The position numbers and the translations under genes were made by a program. Below are positions 23,623 to 31,227 of a stretch of DNA of 44,242 nucleotides, one piece after another. This DNA is from Streptomyces longispororuber. Its GTDB lineage: Bacteria; Actinomycetota; Actinomycetes; Streptomycetales; Streptomycetaceae. The DNA lies in the NCBI RefSeq assembly GCF_024448165.1, contig NZ_JAMOLN010000064.1, forward strand, positions 1 to 44,242, given 5' to 3'. Each line of letters begins with the position of its first letter. Positions within the stretch are counted from its first letter, which is position 1. The notes under the pieces were generated by a model. It worked only from the letters and a program-made list of their open reading frames with translations, was not told the DNA's origin and searched no databases.

Positions 23623-25872
23623 GTGGCGCGACGGCCTTCCCTGACCGGGACGTGGGATCGCTTCGTGGCGTCCGACCCGGGGCTGCTGCGGCTGATGGCC
23701 GGGGTCCGCACGGTCGCGGCGATCGGACTGACCCTCGCCGTGCTCGCGGTGCTCGGCACGGACGTGACGTACATGGTCGCGGGCGCGATGACCGCGATGG
23801 TCGGCACCTTCGCGATCCGCGAGAAGACGGTGCGCGGGCAGGCCCTCACGCTGGCGCTCGGGCTGCCGACGGCGCTCGCGGCCGTGTCGCTCGGTGCGCT
23901 GCTGCACAGCCGCGTCGTGGCGGGCGACCTCTTCTTCATCGCGCTGATCTTCGGCGCGGTGTACAGCCGACGGTTCGGCGACCGGGGCACGGCGCTCGGT
24001 CTGATCGGCTTCCAGGTCTACTTCGTCTCCCTGTTCGTGAACGCCTCGGTGGATCAACTGCCGCGGCTGTTCGGCACCTTGGCGATCGCCTTCGCATGCA
24101 GCGCCGTGGCCAGGTTCGCGCTGGTGCCGGAGACGCCGCAGCGGGTGCTCGGGCGGCTGCGGGAGGCGTTCAGGGCGCGGCTCGCCCAGCTGGTCACCGC
24201 GCAGACCCGGCTCCTCGACGCGCCGCCGGAGGAACTCGACGACGTCCTCGACGACCTGCGGCGGCACACGGCGCGGCTGCACGAGGCGGCGCTGATGATC
24301 CAGGGTCGCCTGGCGGACGGCACCCGCGACGAGACGACGGCCGCACTGGTCCAGCGCCGTGTCGCCGACGCCGAGGTCGCCGCCGAGCGCCTCGGCATGC
24401 TGCTCCTGAACGCCCGCAGCGCCGAGCGCGCCGACACCCTCACCCTGCACCTGCCCGACGCCCCCGTCCCGGCGACCGGCAAGCTGCTGCGCCGCGAGGA
24501 CGAGGCGACCGCGACGCTCCGCCGCGACCTGGGCGCCCTGCATCTGATGGTGGCCCGGCCGGCCGACGCCAACCGCGGCACGGCCGTCGCCCACGTCCGC
24601 AACCGGCTGCTCGGCTACCGCGACGAGGAGCGGATACCGCCGGGCACCACCCTCGCGGTGCAGGACGTGTTCCGCGGCATCGGTGAGGCGGCCCGCGCGG
24701 TCCTCGGCCTGCGGCTCGCGCTCGACGGTCCGCAGGACGAGTCCGACGACTCCCCCGCCACGACCCGCTCCCGCGAGGAGTTCGACGCGGAGGACGTGTC
24801 CATCACAGGTGCGGAGAAGGAGGCCGCCGAGGAGACCGCGGACCCGGCCGGCCTCAAACGGCCCACCACGCGCGCCGCGTTCCAGGTCGCCGTCGGCTCC
24901 GCCCTGGCCATCGTCGGCGGCGAGTTCCTGTCCTCGCAGCGCTGGTACTGGGCGGTCCTCACCTGCTGGGTAGTCTTCCTCAACACCGCGTCCACCGGCG
25001 AGATCGTGGTCAAGGGCTACCGGCGGCTGCTCGGCACGGTGCTCGGCGTCGTCGCGGGAGTGGCCCTCGCCGGCGCGGTCGGCAACCACACCTGGCTGGC
25101 GTTCGTGCTGGTCCTGGTCTGCGTGTTCGCCATGTTCTTCACCGCCCCGCTGTCGTACGCGCTGATGTCGTTCTTCGTGACGGCGATGCTGGGGCTGCTG
25201 TACACGCTCCTCAACACCTACAGCTTCGACGTGCTGGTGCTGCGCATCGAGGAGACGGCGCTCGGCGCGGCCTGCGGCATCATCGCCGCGATGCTGGTCC
25301 TTCCGGTCCGCACCGACTCGCGCACCGACGAACTCCTCGCCACCACCCTGGAGCGGCTCGGCGACGTGGTCGCGGCCGCCGTGGAGCAGCTCAGCGGCGG
25401 CCCCGCCGCCGACCTCCTGGACAAGGCGCGGGACCTGGACACCGCGCTCGACGACCTGCGGGCGTCCACCCAGCCGCTGACGCACCCGATCACGCCGCTG
25501 CGCGAGCGCCGGCAGACCGCCCGCTATCTGGTGGCGCTCCTGGAGACGTCCGCGTACCACGCCCGTTCGCTGGCGGCGACCGCGGAACTCGTGCCGTACA
25601 GCAAGCGGGTCGGGGCCGACCCGCGGCTCGGCCGCGCGGCCAGGCGCATCGCCCACAACATCGACGTCCTCGTCGCACACGTGAACGACGAGAGCACCGC
25701 GGGCGGCGTCGAATCCGGCGCCAGCATCGCGGCGATGCTGGAGACGGACGGCCTGGGCGTCCCGGCCGCGAACACCGTCACCTTCCGCGTGCTGCGCCAC
25801 CTGCAGCGCCTCGACGAGGGCATCACCGGCCTCGCCCGGCCGCTCGGGGTGCCGGTGGGTCCCCGCAAGTGA
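23623..25872 (+). CDS. FUSC-family inner-membrane protein (aromatic acid exporter-like)
   Basis: A 749-aa membrane protein with two hydrophobic blocks, about residues 28-170 and 410-560, each followed by a long soluble helical part. This duplicated plan is that of the fusaric-acid-resistance/aromatic acid exporter superfamily; the second membrane block carries the FUSC_2-like run AFQVAVGSALAIVGGEF and GYRRLLGTVLGVV. GTG 23623 has GGAG eight bases upstream; GTG 23614 overlaps that site and is less likely. The central loop (about 375-405) is acidic and low-complexity. No partner membrane-fusion protein is encoded nearby. Transport activity is inferred from family only. Confidence 0.88.
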   Translation: MARRPSLTGTWDRFVASDPGLLRLMAGVRTVAAIGLTLAVLAVLGTDVTYMVAGAMTAMVGTFAIREKTVRGQALTLALGLPTALAAVSLGALLHSRVVAGDLFFIALIFGAVYSRRFGDRGTALGLIGFQVYFVSLFVNASVDQLPRLFGTLAIAFACSAVARFALVPETPQRVLGRLREAFRARLAQLVTAQTRLLDAPPEELDDVLDDLRRHTARLHEAALMIQGRLADGTRDETTAALVQRRVADAEVAAERLGMLLLNARSAERADTLTLHLPDAPVPATGKLLRREDEATATLRRDLGALHLMVARPADANRGTAVAHVRNRLLGYRDEERIPPGTTLAVQDVFRGIGEAARAVLGLRLALDGPQDESDDSPATTRSREEFDAEDVSITGAEKEAAEETADPAGLKRPTTRAAFQVAVGSALAIVGGEFLSSQRWYWAVLTCWVVFLNTASTGEIVVKGYRRLLGTVLGVVAGVALAGAVGNHTWLAFVLVLVCVFAMFFTAPLSYALMSFFVTAMLGLLYTLLNTYSFDVLVLRIEETALGAACGIIAAMLVLPVRTDSRTDELLATTLERLGDVVAAAVEQLSGGPAADLLDKARDLDTALDDLRASTQPLTHPITPLRERRQTARYLVALLETSAYHARSLAATAELVPYSKRVGADPRLGRAARRIAHNIDVLVAHVNDESTAGGVESGASIAAMLETDGLGVPAANTVTFRVLRHLQRLDEGITGLARPLGVPVGPRK

Positions 25873-25933
25873 TGTGATCGTCAAGGGAGTTGATGATTGA
25901 CTGGGCCGATCACCGTGCTGGAGGAGGCACTTC

Positions 25934-26755
25934 ATGTCGGACCAGGGTTCCGGATACGCCGACGCGTCAGAGATCCGCAACCGCATCGACACCACGACGC
26001 CGCACTCGGCCCGCTTTTGGAACTACTTCGTGGGCGGCAAGGACAACTACGAGGTGGACCGCCAGATCGGCGACCACATCAAGGAGATATTCCCCGGCCT
26101 CGTCGACGTGGCACGCACCAGTCGCCACTTCCTCGGCCGCGCCGTGCGCCATCTGGTGAACGAGGAGGGCGTACGCCAGTTCCTGGACGTCGGCACCGGC
26201 CTGCCCACCGCCGACAACACGCACGAGGTGGCACAGCGCGCCGCGGCAGACGCACGCATCGTGTACGTCGACAACGATCCGCTGGTCCTCACCCACGCAC
26301 GGGCCCTGCTCACCAGTACGCCGGAGGGCGAGACGGCGTACCTGGACGCCGACCTCTACGACCCGGACGCGATCCTCAAGGCGGCCGCGACCACGCTCGA
26401 CCTGACGCAGCCGGTCGCGCTGATGGTCCTGAACACGCTGGGGCACGTCGCCGAGATCGAGCAGGCGCGCTCGCTCGTCCAGCGGCTCATGGCCGGTCTG
26501 CCGTCCGGGAGTTACCTCGTCGTCAGCGACAGCACCTCGACGAGCGAGGGCATGATCGCCGCGTCGAACGCGTACAACGAGAGCGGCGCGGTGCCGTACC
26601 ACGTGCGCCCCGTCGCCGACATCGAGGGCCTCTTCGACGGCCTGGAGCTGGTCGAGCCGGGAGTCGTGCGCGTGACGGAGTGGCGCCCGGACGCCGACGC
26701 CGACCAGGACGCTCCCGCGGTCGACGCCTACGGCGGCGTGGGACGCAAGGCATAG
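25934..26755 (+). CDS. SAM-dependent methyltransferase (Methyltransf_19/DUF574)
   Basis: A 273-aa soluble protein of the actinobacterial Methyltransf_19 family. Seen: the family opening PHSARFWNYFVGGKDNYEVD (about residues 23-42), the SAM-binding FLDVGTGLPTADNTHEVAQ, the acidic VDNDPLV and the DADLYDP segment. Family members are abundant in streptomycetes and few have known substrates; some act with regulatory or secondary-metabolism genes. A strong hairpin follows the stop, so it is transcribed separately from the mtn operon. Placement next to methionine-salvage genes may be chance. Confidence 0.9.
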   Translation: MSDQGSGYADASEIRNRIDTTTPHSARFWNYFVGGKDNYEVDRQIGDHIKEIFPGLVDVARTSRHFLGRAVRHLVNEEGVRQFLDVGTGLPTADNTHEVAQRAAADARIVYVDNDPLVLTHARALLTSTPEGETAYLDADLYDPDAILKAAATTLDLTQPVALMVLNTLGHVAEIEQARSLVQRLMAGLPSGSYLVVSDSTSTSEGMIAASNAYNESGAVPYHVRPVADIEGLFDGLELVEPGVVRVTEWRPDADADQDAPAVDAYGGVGRKA

Positions 26756-26784
26756 GCGGGGCCGGTCGGTCCCGACGCGGCGGC

Positions 26785-26817
26785 GGGCGTCGTTTCTCGG
26801 AGAGTGAGACGACGCCC
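26785..26817 (+). terminator. Terminator after the methyltransferase gene
   Basis: GGGCGTCGT (26785-26793) pairs perfectly with ACGACGCCC (26809-26817); the loop adds a TCTC/GAGA-type partial stem. It separates the methyltransferase from mtnD. Confidence 0.75.
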
Positions 26818-26849
26818 CCGTCGCCTGCCGCACGCCGCTCACCTGGGGT

Positions 26850-26855
26850 TACGAT
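26850..26855 (+). promoter_or_regulatory. Possible -10 box of the mtnDCB operon
   Basis: TACGAT at 26850-26855, 36 nt before the mtnD ATG, is the best -10 in the gap after the terminator; the -35 region is poor, so activation may be needed. I see no SAM-riboswitch-like structure in the 26818-26891 leader. Confidence 0.35.
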
Positions 26856-26891
26856 CCGAAGCCCCGCCCGTTCCCGCTTGGAGTTCCTGTC

Positions 26892-27476
26892 ATGACTCTC
26901 CTGACGACCTGGCCCGAGTCCGGTCCCGACACCGTGCTGCGCCGTACCGCCGACACGGCCGAGATCAAGGCGGCGCTCGCCCCGATCGGGGTGCGCTTCG
27001 AGCAGTGGCCGGTGCGCGCGGACGTGCCCGCCGACGCCGACAGCGAGACGGTGTTCGCCGCGTACGGGCCCGAGATCGAGAAGCTCAACGCGGAGGAGGG
27101 CTTCACCACCGTCGACGTCCTCGGCCTGCACCCGAGCGACGACCCGGAGTTCCCGGCCAAGGCGAAGGCGGCACGGGAGAAGTTCCTCCAGGAGCACACC
27201 CACGACGACGATGACGAGGTCCGCTTCTTCGTCTCCGGGTCCGGCATCTTCTATCTGCACGTGAACGGCGAGGTGCACGCCGTCCTCTGCGAGAAGGGCG
27301 ACCTGCTGGGCGTGCCGCGCGGCACGACCCACTGGTTCGACATGGGCACGGCCCCCTCGTTCACGGCGATCCGCTTCTTCCACGAGGAGGACGGCTGGAT
27401 CGGGAACTTCACCGGTGACCGGATCGCCGACCGCTTCCCCGACTTCGACACGATCGCCGCCGGGCACTCCGCGTGA
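26892..27476 (+). CDS. mtnD: Acireductone dioxygenase
   Basis: Cleaves acireductone with O2 to formate and 2-keto-4-methylthiobutyrate, the last ring of the methionine salvage pathway before transamination. The 194-aa cupin has metal ligands H102, H104 and E109 (HTHDDDDEVRFF) and the fourth ligand His in GTTHWFD about residue 147. The first cupin motif has four residues between the second His and Glu, while the enzymes I know (for example HLHLDDE) have three; a GAC/GAT codon run makes a one-codon expansion plausible, and cupins in general tolerate three or four. The stop overlaps the mtnC start. The metal (Fe or Ni) decides on-pathway or CO-forming chemistry and cannot be read from sequence. 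Confidence 0.94.
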   Translation: MTLLTTWPESGPDTVLRRTADTAEIKAALAPIGVRFEQWPVRADVPADADSETVFAAYGPEIEKLNAEEGFTTVDVLGLHPSDDPEFPAKAKAAREKFLQEHTHDDDDEVRFFVSGSGIFYLHVNGEVHAVLCEKGDLLGVPRGTTHWFDMGTAPSFTAIRFFHEEDGWIGNFTGDRIADRFPDFDTIAAGHSA

Positions 27477-28198
27477 GCGCGCTCTCCCACGACGTGGACG
27501 CGGTGGTCCTCGACATCGAGGGCACCACGAGCGCCACGGGGTTCGTGGTGGACGTGCTGTACCCGTACTCCCGCTCGCGGTTCGCCGCGCTGCTCACCGA
27601 GCGGGGCGACGACCCCGAGGTGGCGCGCGCCGTCGGGCAGGTGCGGGAGCTGACCGGCGAGCCGGACGCCGACGCCGAGCGGGTCGAGAAGGTCCTGAAC
27701 GGCTGGCTCGACGAGGACCGCAAGGCCACGCCCCTCAAGACGCTGCAGGGCATCATCTGGTCCGAGGGCTTCGCGCGCGGCGACCTCGTCTCGCACTTCT
27801 ACCCCGACGTGCTCCCGGCGCTGCGCCGCTGGCACGCGGCGGGCATCGCCCTGCACGTGTACTCGTCGGGTTCGGTGGCCGCGCAGCGGGCGTGGTTCGC
27901 GAGCAGCCCCGAGGGCGATCTGCTGCCGCTGGTGGGCGGGTTGTACGACACCGAGAACGCGGGCCCCAAGCAGGAGGCGGACTCCTACCGCCGGATCACC
28001 GCGGCGCTCACGGTGCCCGCCGACCGCACCCTCTTCCTCTCCGACCGGCCCGGCGAGCTGGACGCGGCCCGCGCCGCGGGCTGGCGCACCGTCGGCGTCC
28101 GGCGCCCCGGAGAGCCGTACTACGAGCAAGGCGTCGGCGACCACCCGGAAGCGGGCGCGTTCGACGAGATCACCCTGAGCACGAGGAGCACGAAGTGA
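27473..28198 (+). CDS. mtnC: Enolase-phosphatase E1
   Basis: HAD-superfamily enzyme that enolises and dephosphorylates 2,3-diketo-5-methylthiopentyl-1-phosphate to acireductone. The 241-aa product has HAD motif I as LDIEGTT (Asp14, Glu16), motif II in VYSSGS, the Lys in AGPKQEADSY and motif III/IV in LFLSDRPGELDAA. GTG 27473 overlaps the mtnD TGA, and its own stop overlaps the mtnB GTG, so the three genes are coupled. In the final motif the usual Asp pair reads SDRPGELD, typical of this family. Confidence 0.94.
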   Translation: MSALSHDVDAVVLDIEGTTSATGFVVDVLYPYSRSRFAALLTERGDDPEVARAVGQVRELTGEPDADAERVEKVLNGWLDEDRKATPLKTLQGIIWSEGFARGDLVSHFYPDVLPALRRWHAAGIALHVYSSGSVAAQRAWFASSPEGDLLPLVGGLYDTENAGPKQEADSYRRITAALTVPADRTLFLSDRPGELDAARAAGWRTVGVRRPGEPYYEQGVGDHPEAGAFDEITLSTRSTK

Positions 28199-28797
28199 GC
28201 ACGACCGGCGCCGAGTTGGCAGAGGCAGGGGCGGTGCTCGCCGCCGAGTCGGCGCGGTTCGCGTCGTTCGGCTGGATGCGCGGCACCTCAGGCAACCTGT
28301 CGGCCGTCCTCTCCCGTGACCCGCTGCGGCTCGCCGTGACGGCGAGCGGCCACGACAAGGGCGAACTGACCGCCGCGGACGTGGTGCTGGTCGACGGGAA
28401 CGGGGCCGCGGTGGACGGCGGAAAGCCGTCCGCGGAGGCCGAGCTGCACGCCCGCGTCGCCGCCCTGACCGGTGCGGGCGCCGTGGTGCACGTGCACACG
28501 GTGGCGTCGGTGGCGATGGGCCGGCGCGAGCCGGGCGGCATCGTCTTCAAGGACCTGGAGATGCTCAAGGGCGTCGGGCAGCCGGCGCACGGCACCGAGG
28601 TGACACTGCCCGTCATCGCCAACAGCCAGGACATGAAGGAGCTGGGCGACCGGCTCGAGGCGGCCCGTGACCCGCGGATGCCCGCGGTCGTGGTCGCCGG
28701 GCACGGCCTGTACGTGTGGGGCGCCACGCCGCGGCAGGCGCGGCACCACACCGAGGTCGTCGAGTGGCTCCTCGAACTCGCCCTCACGGAGCGGTAG
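28195..28797 (+). CDS. mtnB: Methylthioribulose-1-phosphate dehydratase
   Basis: Class II aldolase-fold zinc enzyme that dehydrates 5-methylthioribulose-1-phosphate. At 200 aa it has the expected length. Seen: MRGTSGNLSA near residue 30, the catalytic Glu region KPSAEAELHARV, the zinc His pair in VVHVHTVAS and the third His in ARHHTEVVEW. GTG 28195 overlaps the mtnC stop. It is the last gene of the operon and faces mtnA across a 36-nt gap with a shared hairpin. Confidence 0.93.
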   Translation: MSTTGAELAEAGAVLAAESARFASFGWMRGTSGNLSAVLSRDPLRLAVTASGHDKGELTAADVVLVDGNGAAVDGGKPSAEAELHARVAALTGAGAVVHVHTVASVAMGRREPGGIVFKDLEMLKGVGQPAHGTEVTLPVIANSQDMKELGDRLEAARDPRMPAVVVAGHGLYVWGATPRQARHHTEVVEWLLELALTER

Positions 28798-28810
28798 TTC
28801 GGGACACCTC

Positions 28811-28832
28811 CCGGCCGGAGGCCCGGCCGGGG
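28811..28832. terminator. Bidirectional hairpin between mtnB and mtnA
   Basis: CCCGGCC and GGCCGGG arms, about 8 nt apart, fill the gap between two convergent salvage genes and can end both transcripts; boundaries are accurate to a few bases. Confidence 0.6.
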
Positions 28833-28833
28833 G

Positions 28834-29874
28834 TCAGCCGAGCCGGTCGCCCGGCAGTTCGCCCGCCGACACCTGGAGGACACCGCGCTCGGTGACGAGC
28901 CCGGTCACCAGGCGGCCCGGCGTCACGTCGAATGCCGGGTTGTGACCACGGGACGCGGTGGGCGCGGTGCGCACGCCGCCCCACTCCAGCACCTCGTCCT
29001 CGCCGCGCAGTTCGATGTGGATGGCGTCGCCGTCGGCGGTCTTCAGGTCGACGGTGGTGGTCGGCGCGGCGACGAGGAAGGGGATGCCCGCGTCGGCGCA
29101 GGCGAGGGCGACCCCCACGGTGCCGACCTTGTTCGCGGTGTCGCCGTTGGCCGCGATCCGGTCGGCGCCCACGATCGCCGCGTCGACCTCGCCGCGCAGG
29201 ATGGTGCCCGCGGCGGCGCCGTCGGCCTGCACGTAGTGCGGGATGCCCTCCTGGACGAGCTCCCAGGCGGTGAGGCGTGCGCCCTGCAGCAGGGGGCGGG
29301 TCTCGTCCGCGTAGACGACCTCGACGCGGCCGCGGGCGTGCAGTTCGCGGATGACGCCGAGGGCGGTGCCCCAGCCCGCGGTGGCCAGCGCGCCGGTGTT
29401 GCAGTGCGTCAGGATGCGCAGCGGCCGGTCCTCGCCGATCCGCTCGAGGAGCCAGTCCGCGCCGTGCACGCCCATGGCGCGATTGGCCTCGACGTCCTCG
29501 CGCTGGACGGCGGCGGCCTCGGCGAGGACGGCGTCGAGACCCTCCTCCAGGCGCTCGGCGACCCGGTCCACTCCGACCATCAGGTTCACCGCGGTGGGGC
29601 GCGCCGCGCGCACCCGCGCTATCTCGGCGCGCAGCCGCGTCGGGTCCCAGCCCTCCCGCTCGCCCTGCAGCAGGGCGAGCGCGACGCCGTACGCCCCGGC
29701 GGCGCCGATCGCGGGCGCGCCACGGACGACCAGCCGCTGGATCGCGTCCACCAGCCCGTCCACGTCCCGCACTTGGCGGATCTCCGTGCGGTGCGGAAGC
29801 ACGGTCTGGTCGATCAGGGCGAGGGCGTCACCGGTCCATTCGACGGCGCGCAGCTCCTGCGGTTCCTGGGACAT
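28834..29874 (-). CDS. mtnA: S-methyl-5-thioribose-1-phosphate isomerase
   Basis: Converts methylthioribose-1-phosphate to methylthioribulose-1-phosphate, the entry step to MtnB. The 346-aa protein has the catalytic Cys in THCNTGALAT and Asp in VGADRIAANGDTANKVGT, plus RGAPAIGAAGAYG near the N-terminus. ATG 29874 has AGGAG nine bases upstream; the in-frame extension to 30063 spans the promoter and the divergent leader region and is rejected. It is divergent from the nucleoside transporter operon. No mtnK kinase or MTA nucleosidase is encoded in the window, so its substrate must come from a phosphorylase. Confidence 0.95.
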   Translation of the reverse strand: MSQEPQELRAVEWTGDALALIDQTVLPHRTEIRQVRDVDGLVDAIQRLVVRGAPAIGAAGAYGVALALLQGEREGWDPTRLRAEIARVRAARPTAVNLMVGVDRVAERLEEGLDAVLAEAAAVQREDVEANRAMGVHGADWLLERIGEDRPLRILTHCNTGALATAGWGTALGVIRELHARGRVEVVYADETRPLLQGARLTAWELVQEGIPHYVQADGAAAGTILRGEVDAAIVGADRIAANGDTANKVGTVGVALACADAGIPFLVAAPTTTVDLKTADGDAIHIELRGEDEVLEWGGVRTAPTASRGHNPAFDVTPGRLVTGLVTERGVLQVSAGELPGDRLG

Positions 29875-30052
29875 GCGTGGGCACTCCTGAATCTCCGGGC
29901 GCCTGCCCGGGTGCGTCTCCGAGGGTGCGCGACACCGTACATGACCTGGGGGAACCACAGTTCGAGACGCTCGCGCACCCGTGCGGAATCCAGTGTTACC
30001 CTCCTGCTCCGCCGCACCGGGAACGACCACCGCACACCATCGAGGAGGGACC
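29875..30052. promoter_or_regulatory. Divergent mtnA / nucleoside transporter promoter region
   Basis: The 300-nt gap between mtnA and the lipoprotein gene holds this 178-nt promoter part and then a small upstream reading frame. No -35/-10 pair is convincing; GTGTTACCCT near 29993-30002 is the best -10-like element on the plus strand. I see no purine or SAM riboswitch core. Confidence 0.35.
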
Positions 30053-30118
30053 GTGCTGCTCACGAAGCGCCGCTTCCTCGATCACGGCCGGTGCGCCGGC
30101 GACTTCTGTCGCCGCTGA
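30053..30118 (+). CDS. Putative cysteine-codon leader peptide, 21 aa
   Basis: GTG 30053 is preceded by GAGGAGGG and opens a 21-codon frame ending TGA at 30118. The peptide starts LLTKRRFLDHGR and ends CAGDFCRR, with Cys14 and Cys19. This fits the recurrent actinobacterial leader-peptide pattern L-(T/V)-(R/K)-R-R-x-x-D-x-x-R followed by a Cys-containing end, found upstream of sulfur and cysteine genes and thought to sense charged tRNA-Cys by ribosome stalling. The transporter gene starts 56 nt after the leader stop. The pattern match is by eye; the regulatory role is inferred. Confidence 0.65.
   Translation: MLLTKRRFLDHGRCAGDFCRR
30087..30114 (+). promoter_or_regulatory. Mutually exclusive hairpins inside the leader frame (possible attenuator)
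   Basis: Hairpin A pairs GCCGG (30087-30091) with CCGGC (30096-30100), with the Cys14 codon TGC in its loop. Hairpin B pairs CGGCGAC (30097-30103) with GTCGCCG (30108-30114) around TTCT, touching the Cys19 codon. They share 30097-30100 and cannot coexist, so ribosome position at the Cys codons could choose between them. Confidence 0.5.
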
Positions 30119-30174
30119 ACCGTGCCCCCGCACCCGTTCCGCTCTCCTCGCACCAGCTTCCGGAAGGCCCTGCC

Positions 30175-31227
30175 ATGCCCCGTAGATCCCGCTCGATCCA
30201 GCTCGCCGCGCTCGCGGCCGGTGCCGCGCTCGCGATGACGGGCTGCAACGCCGCCGCGAAGAAGGACGATTCGGGCGGCTCGGCAGCCAAGGACGCGAAG
30301 GCGTTCACGCTGGTGACGCCGGACCCGGTGGGCCAGAACGAGTTCATGAAGCTCGCGGTGAGCGGGGTGAAGGCGGCGGCGAAGGCGCACGGCGGCGGCA
30401 CGCCGAAGGTGTACCAGAGCTCCGACACGGCGTCGCAGCAGCAGAACCTCAAGGCCGCGGTGGACTCCGCGCCGGACGTCGTCGTGACGGTCGGCTTCGA
30501 GTTCGCGGACGCGGTGGCGCAGCAGGCCGAGGCGCACCCGAAGCAGCAGTTCCTGATGGTCGACGCCTGCACCACGAAGACGTACCAGAACGTGAGTTGC
30601 GGTGTCTTCCGCGAGCACGAGGGCGTGTTCCTCGCGGGCGCGGAGGCCGGACTGCTCAGCAAGAGCGGCAAGGTCGGCGCGGTCGACGTGCTCGACACGC
30701 CCCAGTTCCGCCGCTACAGCGACCCGTTCGCGGCCGGCGCCAAGCACGTCGCGAAGAAGACGTCCACGGCGACCCGGTTCGTCGGCGGGCAGTCGCCGTT
30801 CGACGACTCGGCGCGCGCCAAGGAGCAGGCCGGCTCGCTGATCTCGAAGGGCACCGACCACGTGATGGCGGCCGCCGCGGCCGGCAACTACGGCGTGTTC
30901 GAGGCGGCGAAGGCCAAGGGCGCCTTCGCGTACGGCGTCGACGTGAACCAGTGCCCGGCGGCGCCCGGTACCGTCGTCGACAACGTCGTGAAGCGCACCG
31001 ACGTCGCCGTCGAGAAGGGCATCGGCCACATCCTCGGCGGGGACGCCGGCAAGACGGTGTCGTACGGCCTCAAGGAGGGCGGCATCACGCTGACCGGCCT
31101 GGAGGACGGCGTCGCCTCGTCGAAGTGCGTGATCGCGCGGCACGAGGACGTCCTCAAGAAGATCGGCGAGCTGCGCGACCAGATCGTGGCCGGGAAGCTG
31201 AAGGTCGATGACCCCGCCGCGGCCTGA
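30175..31227 (+). CDS. BMP/PnrA-family nucleoside-binding lipoprotein
   Basis: The 350-aa solute receptor of a nucleoside ABC importer. The signal peptide ends in the lipobox AMTGC with Cys24. Family segments include VTVGFEFADAVAQQA, GVFREHEGVFLAGAEAGLLS and AFAYGVDVNQCPAAPG. Known relatives (PnrA, BmpA-D, YufN) bind purine nucleosides. ATG 30175 has GGAAGG seven bases upstream, inside a CTTCCGGAAG palindrome. The gene leads an eight-gene operon and follows the putative cysteine leader peptide. A sulfur-containing nucleoside such as methylthioadenosine is proposed as ligand from context, not from the binding residues. Confidence 0.92.
   Translation: MPRRSRSIQLAALAAGAALAMTGCNAAAKKDDSGGSAAKDAKAFTLVTPDPVGQNEFMKLAVSGVKAAAKAHGGGTPKVYQSSDTASQQQNLKAAVDSAPDVVVTVGFEFADAVAQQAEAHPKQQFLMVDACTTKTYQNVSCGVFREHEGVFLAGAEAGLLSKSGKVGAVDVLDTPQFRRYSDPFAAGAKHVAKKTSTATRFVGGQSPFDDSARAKEQAGSLISKGTDHVMAAAAAGNYGVFEAAKAKGAFAYGVDVNQCPAAPGTVVDNVVKRTDVAVEKGIGHILGGDAGKTVSYGLKEGGITLTGLEDGVASSKCVIARHEDVLKKIGELRDQIVAGKLKVDDPAAA

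Noticed and set aside
25934..26755. Methyltransferase as part of the methionine salvage pathway
   Set aside because: Separated from mtnD by a strong terminator; its family has no salvage role.
28942..30052. Extension of the nucleoside-binding lipoprotein gene far upstream (open frame from 28942)
   Set aside because: It overlaps mtnA in antisense; the lipoprotein signal peptide starts cleanly at ATG 30175 with its own ribosome site.
29875..30174. Purine or SAM riboswitch before the nucleoside transporter or mtnA
   Set aside because: No conserved riboswitch core or paired arms of the right pattern; a short coding leader explains the region better.
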